Positions 22,969 through 33,208 of a stretch of 64,000 bases of DNA are shown here, piece after piece. Numbering within the stretch: the stretch's first letter is position 1; each line of letters begins with the position of its first letter. The position numbers and the translations under genes were made by a program. The stretch spans positions 62,001 through 126,000 of the forward strand of contig CAMNTM010000008.1 of NCBI GenBank assembly GCA_946558465.1, written 5' to 3'. The stretch is from an uncultured Lachnospiraceae bacterium. Its GTDB lineage: Bacteria; Bacillota; Clostridia; Lachnospirales; Lachnospiraceae. The notes beneath the pieces were generated by a model that was not told the DNA's origin, ran no database searches, and was given only the letters and a program-made list of their open reading frames with translations.

Positions 22969-23799
22969 ATGACAGAGGAAAGGAATGGCTGCAGTCCTTC
23001 CGACTGCGCCGGCTGTGCACATGCAGATTCCTGCGGCAGTAAACCTCAGGATTTTAGAAAACCGGCGAATCCGCATTCGAAAATTAAACATGTATTTGCG
23101 GTAGTGAGCGGGAAGGGCGGCGTAGGGAAATCTATGGTGGCTGCATCACTTGCAAGGCTGATGCGTGAGCACGGCTTTTCGGCAGGCATCATGGATGCGG
23201 ATATAATAGGGCCTTCGATTCCCAAAATGTACGGAATCCACAGCCAGGCCGTAGGAAGCGAGAAAGGCATTCTTCCGTGCGAGGCAGAGGACGGGACGAA
23301 GATTATGTCTGTCAACCTGCTTCTGGAGAACGAGTCTGATCCGGTTATCTGGAGAGGACCGGTGATTGCAGGAGTGGTAACGCAGTTCTGGACGGATGTT
23401 ATCTGGGGAGAGCTGGATTATCTCTTTGTGGATATGCCTCCGGGAACCGGAGATGTACCTCTTACCGTGTTCCAGTCGCTTCCGGTGGATGGAGTCGTAA
23501 TTGTGACGTCTCCGCAGGATTTGGTGCAGATGATTGTGAAGAAGGCTTATCATATGGCGCGCCAGATGAATATACCGGTAGTCGGAATTGTGGAAAACTA
23601 CAGCTATCTGGTATGTCCGGACTGCGGGAAAAGGATTTCTGTATTTGGTGAAAGCCGCGTTGATGAGACGGCAGAGGAGCTGGGGGTTCCGGTGCTTGGA
23701 AAGATGCCTGTAGATACGGCGCTTGCAGAGGCTGTGGAAAAGGAAAGATTTTTTGAGGTCAGCAACGAGTATCTGGCGGGGGCTGTAAATAAGATATGA
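22969..23799 (+). CDS. Mrp/NBP35 family P-loop ATPase (Fe-S carrier)
   Basis: VSGKGGVGKSMVAASLA; N-terminal Cys cluster CSPSDCAGCAHADSC. Confidence 0.93.
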   Translation: MTEERNGCSPSDCAGCAHADSCGSKPQDFRKPANPHSKIKHVFAVVSGKGGVGKSMVAASLARLMREHGFSAGIMDADIIGPSIPKMYGIHSQAVGSEKGILPCEAEDGTKIMSVNLLLENESDPVIWRGPVIAGVVTQFWTDVIWGELDYLFVDMPPGTGDVPLTVFQSLPVDGVVIVTSPQDLVQMIVKKAYHMARQMNIPVVGIVENYSYLVCPDCGKRISVFGESRVDETAEELGVPVLGKMPVDTALAEAVEKERFFEVSNEYLAGAVNKI

Positions 23800-23844
23800 C
23801 CTTTGTGAGCTTGTAACCAGGAAAACATTAGGAGGATAAATAAG

Positions 23845-26100
23845 GTGACAGAGCGGATTCGTATATTATCGGAAAACAGAGCCAGGATGGTGAAGAAAGA
23901 AGAGATACCCGTCCTGGACAGGGCTTACCGGCGCGCGCAGGAGGTATATGCAGCTTGTCCGGTGAAGCTTCAGCGGGCATACGGGTTCGCCTGGACCTTG
24001 AAGGAAAAGTCGATTCTGATTCAAAAGGAGGATGTGCTGGCCGGCTTTTTGTACCAGTATTCCTATAATGTGAATTTTCCTATGTCTGTAGATGAGAAGT
24101 TTGACCCGGCGGGCCGGGCTTCTTTTCATATGGATGTGAGAAGAGAGGTAAGGGAGGCATTCTCCCTTTTTTCTATACCGCCGCAGTCTGAGGAAGCGAC
24201 ACAGCTTTTGGAGTTTGCAGACGGAGTGGAGAGCCGGCTTTATAAGCACTGGCATTCCGGCCACGTACTGGCGGGATACCCGATGCTTTTAAAAAAGGGA
24301 TTCGGCGGACTGCTGTCTGAGGCAGCCGAAGAAAGAAGAAGCTGCAGGACAGAACAGGAGAGTGTGACGTTGGAAGCATTTCAAATTGTGCTGGAGGCAT
24401 GCATAAGCTATATCGGACGTTATGAGCAGCTTGCCGGAACTCTGGAAGCGGCAGGGGAGACAGAGGATGAGAGAGAACGGATGAAAAGGATGCGAAAAGC
24501 GCTTGCCTGGATAAAGACGAAGCCGCCGGAAACTTTTTTTCAGGCCCTTCAGCTTGTGTGGCTTGCTCATGAGATGATGTACTGTGAAAATGTACCCTCG
24601 GCCATATCTATCGGACGTCTGGATTACTATCTGTACCCATACTATAAAAAGGATGTGGAACTGGGACAACTTACAGAGGAAGAGGCACAGGAGTATGTGG
24701 AGGCATTTTTTGTGAAATGCAGCTCACAGAGAAAAGCATATCAAAATCTTACGATCGGAGGCTGTGACGCGCAGGGGAAGTGTTCTGTAAATGCTCTTAC
24801 TTATATGTGTCTGAGAGCTTCTAAGGAGCTTAAATTTGATCAGCCTTCTCTGGTGTTCCGCTGGACAGACGACATGCCGGAACATGCATGGCGGGAGGTG
24901 TTAAGTCTTATCCGGGAAGGAATGGGATTTCCTGCACTTATGTATGATCCGTGCTGTATGAAGGCGAGAAGGCTCAGCGGGATTTTAGAGGAGGAATGCT
25001 TTAATTACAGTCTTCTTGGCTGTGTAGAATTCGCCGCGCAGGGCCAGGAGAACAGCTTAACCGAGCTGCTTCGGTTAAATCTCCCAAAGATTTTAAATCT
25101 GATACTTCACGGGGGAAGAGATGTAAAGAATCATAAAAGCTTTTCCATGAAGTATAAGAGAAATCTAAGCGAAATAAAAAGCTATGAGGAGCTGTCAGGA
25201 TGGTATCTTGAGGAGATTGAGCATTTTGTGGATGTCACAATTCGATGTATCCAGAGAATGGAGGAGCTGTATGAGAAGAAATATCCGCTGCCCTATCTGT
25301 CTGTGCTGACTGAGGATTGTATCCGAAAAAGGAAGGACGCGGCAGAGGGAGGGGCCAGATATAACAGCGCCGGCTATAATCTCTGCGGGATTGCGACGGC
25401 AGCAGATTCACTGGCAGCAATCAAAAAGCTGGTATTTGAGAAAAAGCTTCTGACACTTGATGCATATGCAGAAATCCTGAAATGTGACTTTGAGGGCGCA
25501 GATGCGGTACGGTCTAAGGCGCTGTATCACTGTCCGAAGTTCGGAAATGATCTGGAGGAGCCGGATCTTATTGCAAAGGAGCTGATTGACTGTGTCCGGA
25601 GACGGATAGACAGATACCGTACCCGGCATGGAGGCAGGTATCGTCTGGGACTTTATTCGGTAGAGGACCATGCAATTATGGGAGCTTTTACAGGAGCTAC
25701 GGCAGATGGCAGAAAAAGCGGCGAGGCATTGTCGAATTCTATGGGAGCGGTTCAGGGGATGGACCGGAAAGGGCCGACAGCGCTTCTGAATGCGGTAAAC
25801 CGTGTAGAGCTGTGTCATGCTGAAAACGGAATGGTATTAGATATTCGATTTATTCCCTCCTTTTTGGAGCAGGAGACCGGGCAGCGGGCACTTAAGAAAC
25901 TGATTCAGACGTATTTTCATCAGGGAGGAATGGAGCTTCAAGTCAGTGTTGTTTCAAGAGAAAAGCTTCTGGCTGCACAAAAGGAGCCGGAGAAATACCA
26001 GAATCTGATTGTAAGAGTATCCGGTTTCAGTGCTTATTTTGTAACCCTTGGCAAAGTGACACAGGACGAAATCATACAACGTACAGAATGTGGTCTGTAA
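23845..26100 (+). CDS. glycyl radical enzyme (PFL/dehydratase superfamily), substrate unknown
   Basis: Thiyl-Cys motif LLGCVEFAAQGQE and C-terminal glycyl loop LIVRVSGFSAYFVTL...DEIIQRTE. Confidence 0.93.
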   Translation: MTERIRILSENRARMVKKEEIPVLDRAYRRAQEVYAACPVKLQRAYGFAWTLKEKSILIQKEDVLAGFLYQYSYNVNFPMSVDEKFDPAGRASFHMDVRREVREAFSLFSIPPQSEEATQLLEFADGVESRLYKHWHSGHVLAGYPMLLKKGFGGLLSEAAEERRSCRTEQESVTLEAFQIVLEACISYIGRYEQLAGTLEAAGETEDERERMKRMRKALAWIKTKPPETFFQALQLVWLAHEMMYCENVPSAISIGRLDYYLYPYYKKDVELGQLTEEEAQEYVEAFFVKCSSQRKAYQNLTIGGCDAQGKCSVNALTYMCLRASKELKFDQPSLVFRWTDDMPEHAWREVLSLIREGMGFPALMYDPCCMKARRLSGILEEECFNYSLLGCVEFAAQGQENSLTELLRLNLPKILNLILHGGRDVKNHKSFSMKYKRNLSEIKSYEELSGWYLEEIEHFVDVTIRCIQRMEELYEKKYPLPYLSVLTEDCIRKRKDAAEGGARYNSAGYNLCGIATAADSLAAIKKLVFEKKLLTLDAYAEILKCDFEGADAVRSKALYHCPKFGNDLEEPDLIAKELIDCVRRRIDRYRTRHGGRYRLGLYSVEDHAIMGAFTGATADGRKSGEALSNSMGAVQGMDRKGPTALLNAVNRVELCHAENGMVLDIRFIPSFLEQETGQRALKKLIQTYFHQGGMELQVSVVSREKLLAAQKEPEKYQNLIVRVSGFSAYFVTLGKVTQDEIIQRTECGL

Positions 26101-26300
26101 AGCAGCCGGCAGGCAGCTTTACAGGCCGCATGTTTTTATGAAGAGCCGTAAGCCGGGTAAAGGCTGTAAGTTTTTAATTATAGATAAAATAAATAAACTT
26201 ATAATAATAATCAATTTTACTTGCGGTTTTTCCAGTGCTAACATGTCATATGTAGGAAATTATATACAGCACTAGAATGATATAGTTATGAGGAAGATAT

Positions 26301-27059
26301 ATGGGTGATGAGAAAGCTCCTTTTTTAGAAGTGGAAAATATAAAAAAAGTCTTCGGACATGTCCAGGCGCTGCGGGGAGTTTCCATGAATGCCTACGAGG
26401 GTGAGGTCTTGGCAATCGTGGGGGATAACGGAGCGGGAAAGTCTACGTTGATTAAGATTCTTTCCGGAGTTGTGCATCCTGACAGCGGGAGTATTCGAAT
26501 CAGCGGAAAAGAATACCGGGACTTAACGCCTAAGAAGGCGATCGAAGCCGGAGTATCTACAGTATATCAGGATCTGGCATTAGGGAATACAATGGATACC
26601 GCCTCGAATCTGTTTCTTGGGACAGAGCTTACTAAGGGAGGCTTCCTTAAGAAAAAGCAGATGCAGGAGGAGGCACGGAGACTGATAGACAGTCTGGATA
26701 TCCAGATTCCAGATGTAACGGTTCCGGCGGGCGACCTAAGCGGAGGACAGAGACAGGGCATTGCAGTGGCAAGACTGGTGCATAACGGCGGCCGGCTTCT
26801 GATTTTTGATGAGCCTACGGCAGCCATGGGGTTAAATGAATCTAATGCAGTTTTAAAGCTTATAAAAAAGCTTTCCGGCCAGGGCTATGCAGTAATTATC
26901 ATCAGTCATAACCTGCCGCATGTATTTCTTATCTCGGACAGAATCTGTGTGATGAGACAGGGACAGGTGATTCAGGAGCTTAAGACGCAGGAAACCAACA
27001 TGGACGAGATAGTATCTATGATAACCGGTGCGGTTACAGCGGATATAACGGGAGATTGA
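26301..27059 (+). CDS. sugar ABC transporter ATP-binding protein (single-domain, FrcA-like)
   Basis: GDNGAGKSTLIKILSG, LSGGQRQGIAVAR, LLIFDEPTAAMG. Confidence 0.95.
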   Translation: MGDEKAPFLEVENIKKVFGHVQALRGVSMNAYEGEVLAIVGDNGAGKSTLIKILSGVVHPDSGSIRISGKEYRDLTPKKAIEAGVSTVYQDLALGNTMDTASNLFLGTELTKGGFLKKKQMQEEARRLIDSLDIQIPDVTVPAGDLSGGQRQGIAVARLVHNGGRLLIFDEPTAAMGLNESNAVLKLIKKLSGQGYAVIIISHNLPHVFLISDRICVMRQGQVIQELKTQETNMDEIVSMITGAVTADITGD

Positions 27060-27060
27060 C

Positions 27061-28011
27061 GTGAAGAACAAAAGATTACATAATTATGCATATACGTTTA
27101 TACTGCTGGGAGTTTTGGTGCTTTTGACTGTCGTGATGGCAGCCGCCTCTCCCTATTTTTTTTCGTGGAAAAACTGCAGGAATATTTTGAACCAATCGGC
27201 GATATATCTGGTGCTTTCCATAGGAATGACCTTTGTTATCAGCGCAGGGCAGATTGATTTGTCTGTAGGTGCGTTGATCGGGTTTTCCGGTATGACAATG
27301 GGGCTTTTATGTCAGGCAGGAGCGTCGGCATTTACCGCCGTTTTTGCGGGACTGGCCGTGTCGGCGGTGATAGGAGCAGTAAATGGTCTTCTTATCGCAT
27401 ATGGCAGGATCAATTCCTTTATTGTTACATTAAGCGTGATGACAATACTTAGAGGAATTATATTAATACGAATGAAATCCAAGTCTATTTTCGGATTTGG
27501 ACCTGCATTTACCTTTATCGGGAGCGGGAAGGTGGGTCCGGTAAATATGCCGATTGTAATTTCTCTTGGTATAGCTGCTGTCGGGGCTGTGATACTGCAT
27601 ATGACGCGGTTTGGAAATTACTGTCTTTTTATCGGGGCAAATGAGGCGGCGCTGAACCGTTCCGGTGTGAATGTGAAAAAATATAAGGTGCTTTTGTTTT
27701 CCCTGTGCGGGCTGTGTGCCGGGGTTGCCGGTATGATTGTAACGGCAAGACTTAATTCGGCGGAGCCTCTGGCCGGCCAGGGCTATGAGATGGATGCCAT
27801 AGCAGCGACGATACTGGGCGGCACAAGCATGCAGGGCGGAAAGGGAAGTGTGATAGGGACGGTTATTGCCTGTTTTATCCTGAATGTTATGAAGAACGGA
27901 CTTACACTGCTTGCAATTTCCCCTCATTATCAGCAGATTTTGACGGGGCTTATATTGCTTTTATCTGTTCTTTTATCAGAAAGTAAGCAGAGAAAGAAAA
28001 GTGAGGTATAG
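27061..28011 (+). CDS. sugar ABC transporter permease (RbsC-like)
   Basis: VISAGQIDLSVGALIG, GRINSFIVTLSVMTILRG, ILGGTSMQGGKGSVIGT; GTG start. Confidence 0.94.
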   Translation: MKNKRLHNYAYTFILLGVLVLLTVVMAAASPYFFSWKNCRNILNQSAIYLVLSIGMTFVISAGQIDLSVGALIGFSGMTMGLLCQAGASAFTAVFAGLAVSAVIGAVNGLLIAYGRINSFIVTLSVMTILRGIILIRMKSKSIFGFGPAFTFIGSGKVGPVNMPIVISLGIAAVGAVILHMTRFGNYCLFIGANEAALNRSGVNVKKYKVLLFSLCGLCAGVAGMIVTARLNSAEPLAGQGYEMDAIAATILGGTSMQGGKGSVIGTVIACFILNVMKNGLTLLAISPHYQQILTGLILLLSVLLSESKQRKKSEV

Positions 28012-28013
28012 GT

Positions 28014-28949
28014 ATGAAGAGATTATTATCACTAGGAGCGGTTGCGATGGATATTGTGATTGACAGCCATGAGCTTCCAAAGGATGACGGATTTGCATTG
28101 ATTAATCGTGAGGAGATGCTTCCGGGAGGCAGCGCTTCCAATGTATCTGTGTCTGCGGCTCATCTGGGGCTTGAGGTGTACCAGACGGGAAAAATCGGAG
28201 ACGACAGTATTGGAGAAGAATTCAGGAGAACTCTGACAGCGGACGGGGTGGATGACAGGTATGTTGTTACGAAAAAACAAGGGACAACTCTCCATACCTA
28301 TATACTGACTGCACCAGGCGGGCGGCACTGTATTTTTGCCAATAAGGGAGATTCGGTGTGTACGCTGGCGCCGGAGGAGCTTCCGGAGAATCTTATGGAT
28401 TCGATGGATATATTTTATAATGATATGTTTTCTCCGAAGGCGGCGCTGTGGCTGGCAAAGAGGGCGGCGGCTCAAGGGAAACCGATTGTATATAATATGC
28501 AGTGTGTTCCGTCATTTATGGAGCTGTGCGGAACCTCCAGAGAGGAAATCGACGAGATGCTTGGCACCTGTACTTTATTTGTAAGCGGGAGAGACGGCTA
28601 TTATGAGCTGACCGGTGAAACAGATTACCGGAAGGCGATGAGAATCGTACAGGAACGTTATCAGGTAAAAGAAGGAGTGATCTGTACGGCCGGGGGGGAA
28701 GGAGCTTTCTGGTATGACGGACAGGAATATGCGGCTCCTGCCTGCAAGATAGAGCCGGTGGATACAACAGGAGCCGGAGACTGCTTTTTAGGCGGTCTGA
28801 TCTATGCTTATTTTACCGAAGGGCAGAGTAAGCCAGAGGCACTTGAATTTGCCAATGCTTCTGCAGCGGTAAAATGCCTGCAGGCAGGACCGAGGAGCAG
28901 GGCGGATGTGAAAAAGATTCAGGAGTTTAAGGATACTCATAAAGAGTAA
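28014..28949 (+). CDS. PfkB family carbohydrate kinase
   Basis: PGGSASNVSVSAAHLG and DTTGAGDCFLGGLIYA. Confidence 0.95.
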   Translation: MKRLLSLGAVAMDIVIDSHELPKDDGFALINREEMLPGGSASNVSVSAAHLGLEVYQTGKIGDDSIGEEFRRTLTADGVDDRYVVTKKQGTTLHTYILTAPGGRHCIFANKGDSVCTLAPEELPENLMDSMDIFYNDMFSPKAALWLAKRAAAQGKPIVYNMQCVPSFMELCGTSREEIDEMLGTCTLFVSGRDGYYELTGETDYRKAMRIVQERYQVKEGVICTAGGEGAFWYDGQEYAAPACKIEPVDTTGAGDCFLGGLIYAYFTEGQSKPEALEFANASAAVKCLQAGPRSRADVKKIQEFKDTHKE

Positions 28950-28989
28950 TCTTTAAATAAATACAAAAGTTTATTAAGGAGGCATTATT

Positions 28990-30081
28990 ATGAAAAAAAG
29001 ACTTGTAAGTGTGCTGCTGTGTGTGACTATGGCGGCAGCGATGGCAGCCGGATGCGGTTCATCCTCAGAGGAACCGAAGGAGGAGCCGAAGAAAGAGACC
29101 TCAGAGGAGCCGAAGGAAGAGACAGAGGAAGCAGGTGGAGATACTTTATTTCAGCAGGCTCTTGCACAGGTAGACGAAGACCTGGCACCGCTTCCGAAGA
29201 AGGATGCGGGGGTTGAGCTTGGGGCTATTGAGAGTACCTTGACAAATTCCTTCTGGGTAACAATGCAGGAAGGCTATGAGGATGCGGCAGAGGAGTACGG
29301 TGTGAAGATTGACGTACAGGCAACGGATTCAGATACAGACACGGCAGGACAGCTGGATATTCTGAATAACATGCTGGTTAAGAATTATTCCGCAATTGCG
29401 GTATCTCCTCTTACAGAGGACTGCCTGATCTCTGGTATTGTGACGGCAAATCAAAGTGATGTCAAGATTATCACAACAGGAAATCAGGTAAATGAGGATG
29501 CTCTTGCTCAGGCAGGAGGCAAAATAGATGCGAAGATTACGGTAGATTTTTACAATCAGGGAGTTCTCGGCGCGCAGTATATTATTGACAATACAGACGG
29601 CGGAAAGGTAGCTGTCATCGCCGGAAATGAAGGCGGAACGCAGGCAGATGCCCGCAGAGACGGTGCAAAGGAAACCTTTGAGAAGGCAGGAATGGAAGTT
29701 GTAGCAGTTGAGCAGTGTGATTTTGATGCACAGAAGGCATACGATGCGGCAGCAGCAATCGTAGAAGCAAATCCAGATCTGGTAGGTATTGCATGCGGCA
29801 ACGACGATATGGCACTTGGTGTTGTACGTGCTCTGCAGGAGAAGGAGATGAAGGACAAGGTAAAGGTTGTAGGTGTTGACTTTACCGAGGAAGCAAAGGC
29901 AGCTATCGAAGAGGGAACCTATGATGCAAGTGTTGCGATGTCTCCGTATCTGATGGGAAGAGAAGGCGTGATTATTATGCTGAAGGCTCTGGAAGGACAG
30001 GATGTGTCTGAGGTCGGTGACAGTACTCCGATGGCAGTTGTAGATGCATCTAATGTTGGACAGATGTCTGACTGGCATTAA
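28990..30081 (+). CDS. sugar ABC transporter substrate-binding lipoprotein (RbsB-like)
   Basis: Lipobox AMAAGC; periplasmic-binding protein fold sequence. Confidence 0.94.
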   Translation: MKKRLVSVLLCVTMAAAMAAGCGSSSEEPKEEPKKETSEEPKEETEEAGGDTLFQQALAQVDEDLAPLPKKDAGVELGAIESTLTNSFWVTMQEGYEDAAEEYGVKIDVQATDSDTDTAGQLDILNNMLVKNYSAIAVSPLTEDCLISGIVTANQSDVKIITTGNQVNEDALAQAGGKIDAKITVDFYNQGVLGAQYIIDNTDGGKVAVIAGNEGGTQADARRDGAKETFEKAGMEVVAVEQCDFDAQKAYDAAAAIVEANPDLVGIACGNDDMALGVVRALQEKEMKDKVKVVGVDFTEEAKAAIEEGTYDASVAMSPYLMGREGVIIMLKALEGQDVSEVGDSTPMAVVDASNVGQMSDWH

Positions 30082-30141
30082 TTTTTTAAATTGCTGCTGT
30101 GTGCGGCAAAAATGCCGGATTTTGATTTTAGGAAGAAACAG

Positions 30142-30174
30142 GGGAGATGCTCCGAGAGAGCGTTTCCCTTTTTT
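30142..30174 (+). terminator. Rho-independent terminator
   Basis: GGGAGATGCTC...GAGCGTTTCCC followed by T6. Confidence 0.7.
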
Positions 30175-30228
30175 GCAGAAAAATTCAGACAAAAGATGAA
30201 TGTCTGTATATTTGGAAAAGGAGGGTCT

Positions 30229-31278
30229 ATGTATAATAGGATTTTAGGAGGTCTCATCGGAGCCGGAGCCGGAGATGCGATGGGAGCGGCGACAGAGGCA
30301 AGGACGACAGAGCAGATTCTGGAAACTTTCGGACACGAGGTTACGGATTTTGAGATACCGCCGGCCGATACATTCGGAGCAGGAAATATTGCCGGTCAGC
30401 TTACAGATGATTTCAGCTCCGCTTATTTTGTGGCGAAGCATATTGTCGGAAACCAAGGTGAGGTTACAAGGAAGGCAGTGCAGGATGCCTTAATTGAGTG
30501 GTCGGAGCATCCGGAGTTTTTTGACCGGTTTGCAGGGCCGACCACAAGGCTTGCGATTCGAAGGTATAAGGGAGAAGAGATTGAGAAGCCGAAGGGAGTG
30601 AAGCTTTTGTCCAGACAGGCGACCAATGGAGCAGCTATGAAGATTTCTCCGGTGGGTTTGTTAAATGCCGGAAATGTGGACCAGGCGGTGCGGGATGCCG
30701 TGACGGTTACGATGGTGACTCATGATAACTATCTTGCCATATCAGGAGGCTGTGCCGTGGCGGCGGCAGTCAGCCGTGCGGTTATGCCGGATGCGGATGT
30801 ATACAATGTTCTTCAAGCCGGTTTATATGGCGCAAGGGAGGGCGAGCGTATCGGAAGAGAGGCAGGAAGAGACGTGGCGGGTCCTTCTGTGGTAAGGCGT
30901 ATGGAGATGGCCATTGATATCGGACTTGGGCGCGGGACGGCAAAAGAAAAGATGGCGGAGATCGGGCACCGCATCGGTGCGGGGCTTCACATATCCGAAG
31001 CAGTCCCCTGTGCTTTTGGATTTTTCGCGGCAAATGAGGGAGATGCCATGGGAAGCATCATAGGCGCAGTGAATGTGGGCTATGATACGGATACAATTGC
31101 GACGATGGCCGGAGCAATGGCCGGAGCGTTTCAGGGTGCGGAAAGCTTTCCGAAACATTTTCTTCCAATTTTGGAGCGGGTGAATCATCTGGAAATCGAA
31201 AAGCTTGCGCGAGATTTAACTATGCTTGCGAAGCAGAGGCTGACTGTCTGGAAGAGTCAGAACAAAGAAGATATATAA
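30229..31278 (+). CDS. ADP-ribosylglycohydrolase (DraG/ARH) family protein, canonical metal motifs
   Basis: GLIGAGAGDAMGAATE, QLTDDFS, GYDTDTIATMAGAMAGA; ATG 30229 has RBS ggaggg, track start 30091 spans the terminator. Confidence 0.93.
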   Translation: MYNRILGGLIGAGAGDAMGAATEARTTEQILETFGHEVTDFEIPPADTFGAGNIAGQLTDDFSSAYFVAKHIVGNQGEVTRKAVQDALIEWSEHPEFFDRFAGPTTRLAIRRYKGEEIEKPKGVKLLSRQATNGAAMKISPVGLLNAGNVDQAVRDAVTVTMVTHDNYLAISGGCAVAAAVSRAVMPDADVYNVLQAGLYGAREGERIGREAGRDVAGPSVVRRMEMAIDIGLGRGTAKEKMAEIGHRIGAGLHISEAVPCAFGFFAANEGDAMGSIIGAVNVGYDTDTIATMAGAMAGAFQGAESFPKHFLPILERVNHLEIEKLARDLTMLAKQRLTVWKSQNKEDI

Positions 31279-31296
31279 GGGAAGGAGGAAGACAGC

Positions 31297-32334
31297 ATGA
31301 ATCAGAAAATATTAGGATGTATTTTAGGAGCGGCAGCAGGAGATGCGATGGGAGCGGCGACAGAGACAAAATCTGCAAGACAGATTCAAGAAACTTTTGG
31401 CGGCAGAGTGGAAGAATTCAAGATACCTCCCGATGATGTGCTGGCGCATGGAAGGAAAGCAGGACAGGTGACAGATGCTTTCAGCATTCCCTATATTCTG
31501 ACGGAGTATTTGCTGAAGGAAGGGGGAAAAGCTTCAAAAGAGCTGGGAGAGCGTGCTTTGATGGAGTGGGGAAGGACAGAATATTTTGCTCCGTTTGCCG
31601 GTATGACTACCAGGAATGTGGTAAACCGCCTGAATCAGGAAGAGCATATGGATATGTGGTCCTATATCGGACATCTGGGAAATAAGCTGTATAAGGGCCA
31701 TTATTATGCGCTTTCTTCCAACGGAGCAGCAAGTAAGGCATACCCGGCAGGGCTTCTAAACGGTGGAGATATAGAGAAAGCAATTCAGGATGCGGTGGAG
31801 CTTACCATGACTTCCCACGATGATCCTTACAGCATATCCGGAGCCTGTGCAGTGGCGGCGGCGGTCAGTGAGGCGCTGAAGGAGAATACATCTGTCTATA
31901 AAATTATAAAGGCTGCACATTATGGGAGCATACAAGGAGAAAGGCTAGCGAGAGCCAGAGCAGATATCTGGACCTATCCGGGACCGTCGGTAACAAAACG
32001 AATAGAGATGGCCGAAGAGATAGCTGTGCAGAGTGGAAACAGAGAGGATATTATCACAGAGCTGAGTGAAAAAATCGGCTGTGGTCCTGCTGTTGCCGAG
32101 ACAGTGCCTGCAGCGCTTGGAATTCTGATTGTAAATCAGGGAAACACAATGGAGAGTATCTACGATGCGGTAAATATCGGCGACGAGACGGCTGCAGCAG
32201 CCTGTATCACGGGGGCTGTTGCAGGGGCATTTAACGGTGCGGACAGCATCACGGAAGGGTATCTGGAACTGCTGGAGGAGCAAAATCAGATGAAGCTTCG
32301 GAGACAGGCAGAAGAAATTGAGAGAATTTGCTGA
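31297..32334 (+). CDS. ADP-ribosylglycohydrolase family protein with degenerate metal motifs
   Basis: CILGAAAGDAMGAATE retained, but TDD is TDA and DTDT is ETAA. Confidence 0.88.
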   Translation: MNQKILGCILGAAAGDAMGAATETKSARQIQETFGGRVEEFKIPPDDVLAHGRKAGQVTDAFSIPYILTEYLLKEGGKASKELGERALMEWGRTEYFAPFAGMTTRNVVNRLNQEEHMDMWSYIGHLGNKLYKGHYYALSSNGAASKAYPAGLLNGGDIEKAIQDAVELTMTSHDDPYSISGACAVAAAVSEALKENTSVYKIIKAAHYGSIQGERLARARADIWTYPGPSVTKRIEMAEEIAVQSGNREDIITELSEKIGCGPAVAETVPAALGILIVNQGNTMESIYDAVNIGDETAAAACITGAVAGAFNGADSITEGYLELLEEQNQMKLRRQAEEIERIC

Positions 32335-32376
32335 TTTTATTTGACAGACTTTTTCAACGGACAGTCTTACCTTCAT

Positions 32377-32418
32377 AAGGAAGGATTCGAAAGCGTTTGC
32401 CTGGAATCCTTCCTTTTA
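32377..32418. terminator. hairpin terminator between convergent genes
   Basis: AAGGAAGGATTC...GAATCCTTCCTTTT. Confidence 0.75.
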
Positions 32419-32444
32419 CGAATTCTTTTAGGTATCTTTACTTT

Positions 32445-33208
32445 TTATAAAAACAATTCATTACTTTTACGCTTACTGCAGGCGTTTTTCAGCTTCAGGC
32501 TGCCTGCAGCCAGAAGTATCCTGCTGACTTTTCTTGCCCTTGACGGACATACGGCGATACAGCGCATGCAGGAAATGCACAGCCGTGCATCTGTTTTGGC
32601 CGGATTGGAGATGTGGATGGCTCCGGCAGGACATTGCTCTGCACAAAGACCGCATCTGGTACAGGCCTTTCCTGCCTGGGGTTTCATGGGAACACCGCCG
32701 TATTCCCGGTAGGGCTGGCTGCCGGGCAGATCTAGTTCTGCCGGAATCTTTCCGGACTGCAGCCGGGAGCGTATGGTTTCTGCGAAAGCAGCAAGTTCTT
32801 GCGCATCCTGTGCGTCAGGACGTCCTGCGGCAAACCGGCGCATAATAGAGTGCTCGGCGACAGCAGCAACGGCGGCTGTGCAGGAAAATCCGGCATCTGT
32901 TAAGGTATCCTTGAGTTCGGCTAATGTGTCTTCATAAGCCCGGTTTCCATACACTGTAATAAGGACTGCCTGCGCTTTGTTTCCTCTCATCTGGCGCAGT
33001 CTTACTGCAGCGGTATCCGGGACTCTTCCACCATAAGAAGGGACTGATATAATACAAATATCTTCCGAGTGAAAAGAATAGGCGGAAAATCGCTGGTGCG
33101 GCAGCACAGGTCAATATAAATGCTTTCCGTGCAGAATGTTTTTGTGAATAATTCAGATACTTTTTTTGTGCCTCCGGTGGGGCTGAATACGATTTGAAAT
33201 ACAGACAT
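32445..33208 (-). pseudogene. EFR1-like flavodoxin/ferredoxin fusion protein, apparent frameshift
   Basis: MSVFQIVFSPTGGTKKVSELF (ORF 33002..33214) continues in another frame as FSAYSFHSEDICIISVPSYGGRVP...CTRCGLCAEQCP...CISCMRCIAVCP (ORF 32445..33107); one extra base in the A-run at 33086-33089 rejoins them. Confidence 0.85.

Noticed and set aside
26222-26275. AGTGCT...AGCACT inverted repeat upstream of the ABC ATPase as a second HrcA/CIRCE-type site
   Set aside because: Arms are only 6-7 bp, far apart, and do not match TTAGCACTC-N9-GAGTGCTAA
30091-30228. 46-codon N-terminal extension of the first ADP-ribosylglycohydrolase
   Set aside because: Contains the upstream terminator hairpin; ATG 30229 has an RBS and begins the conserved domain
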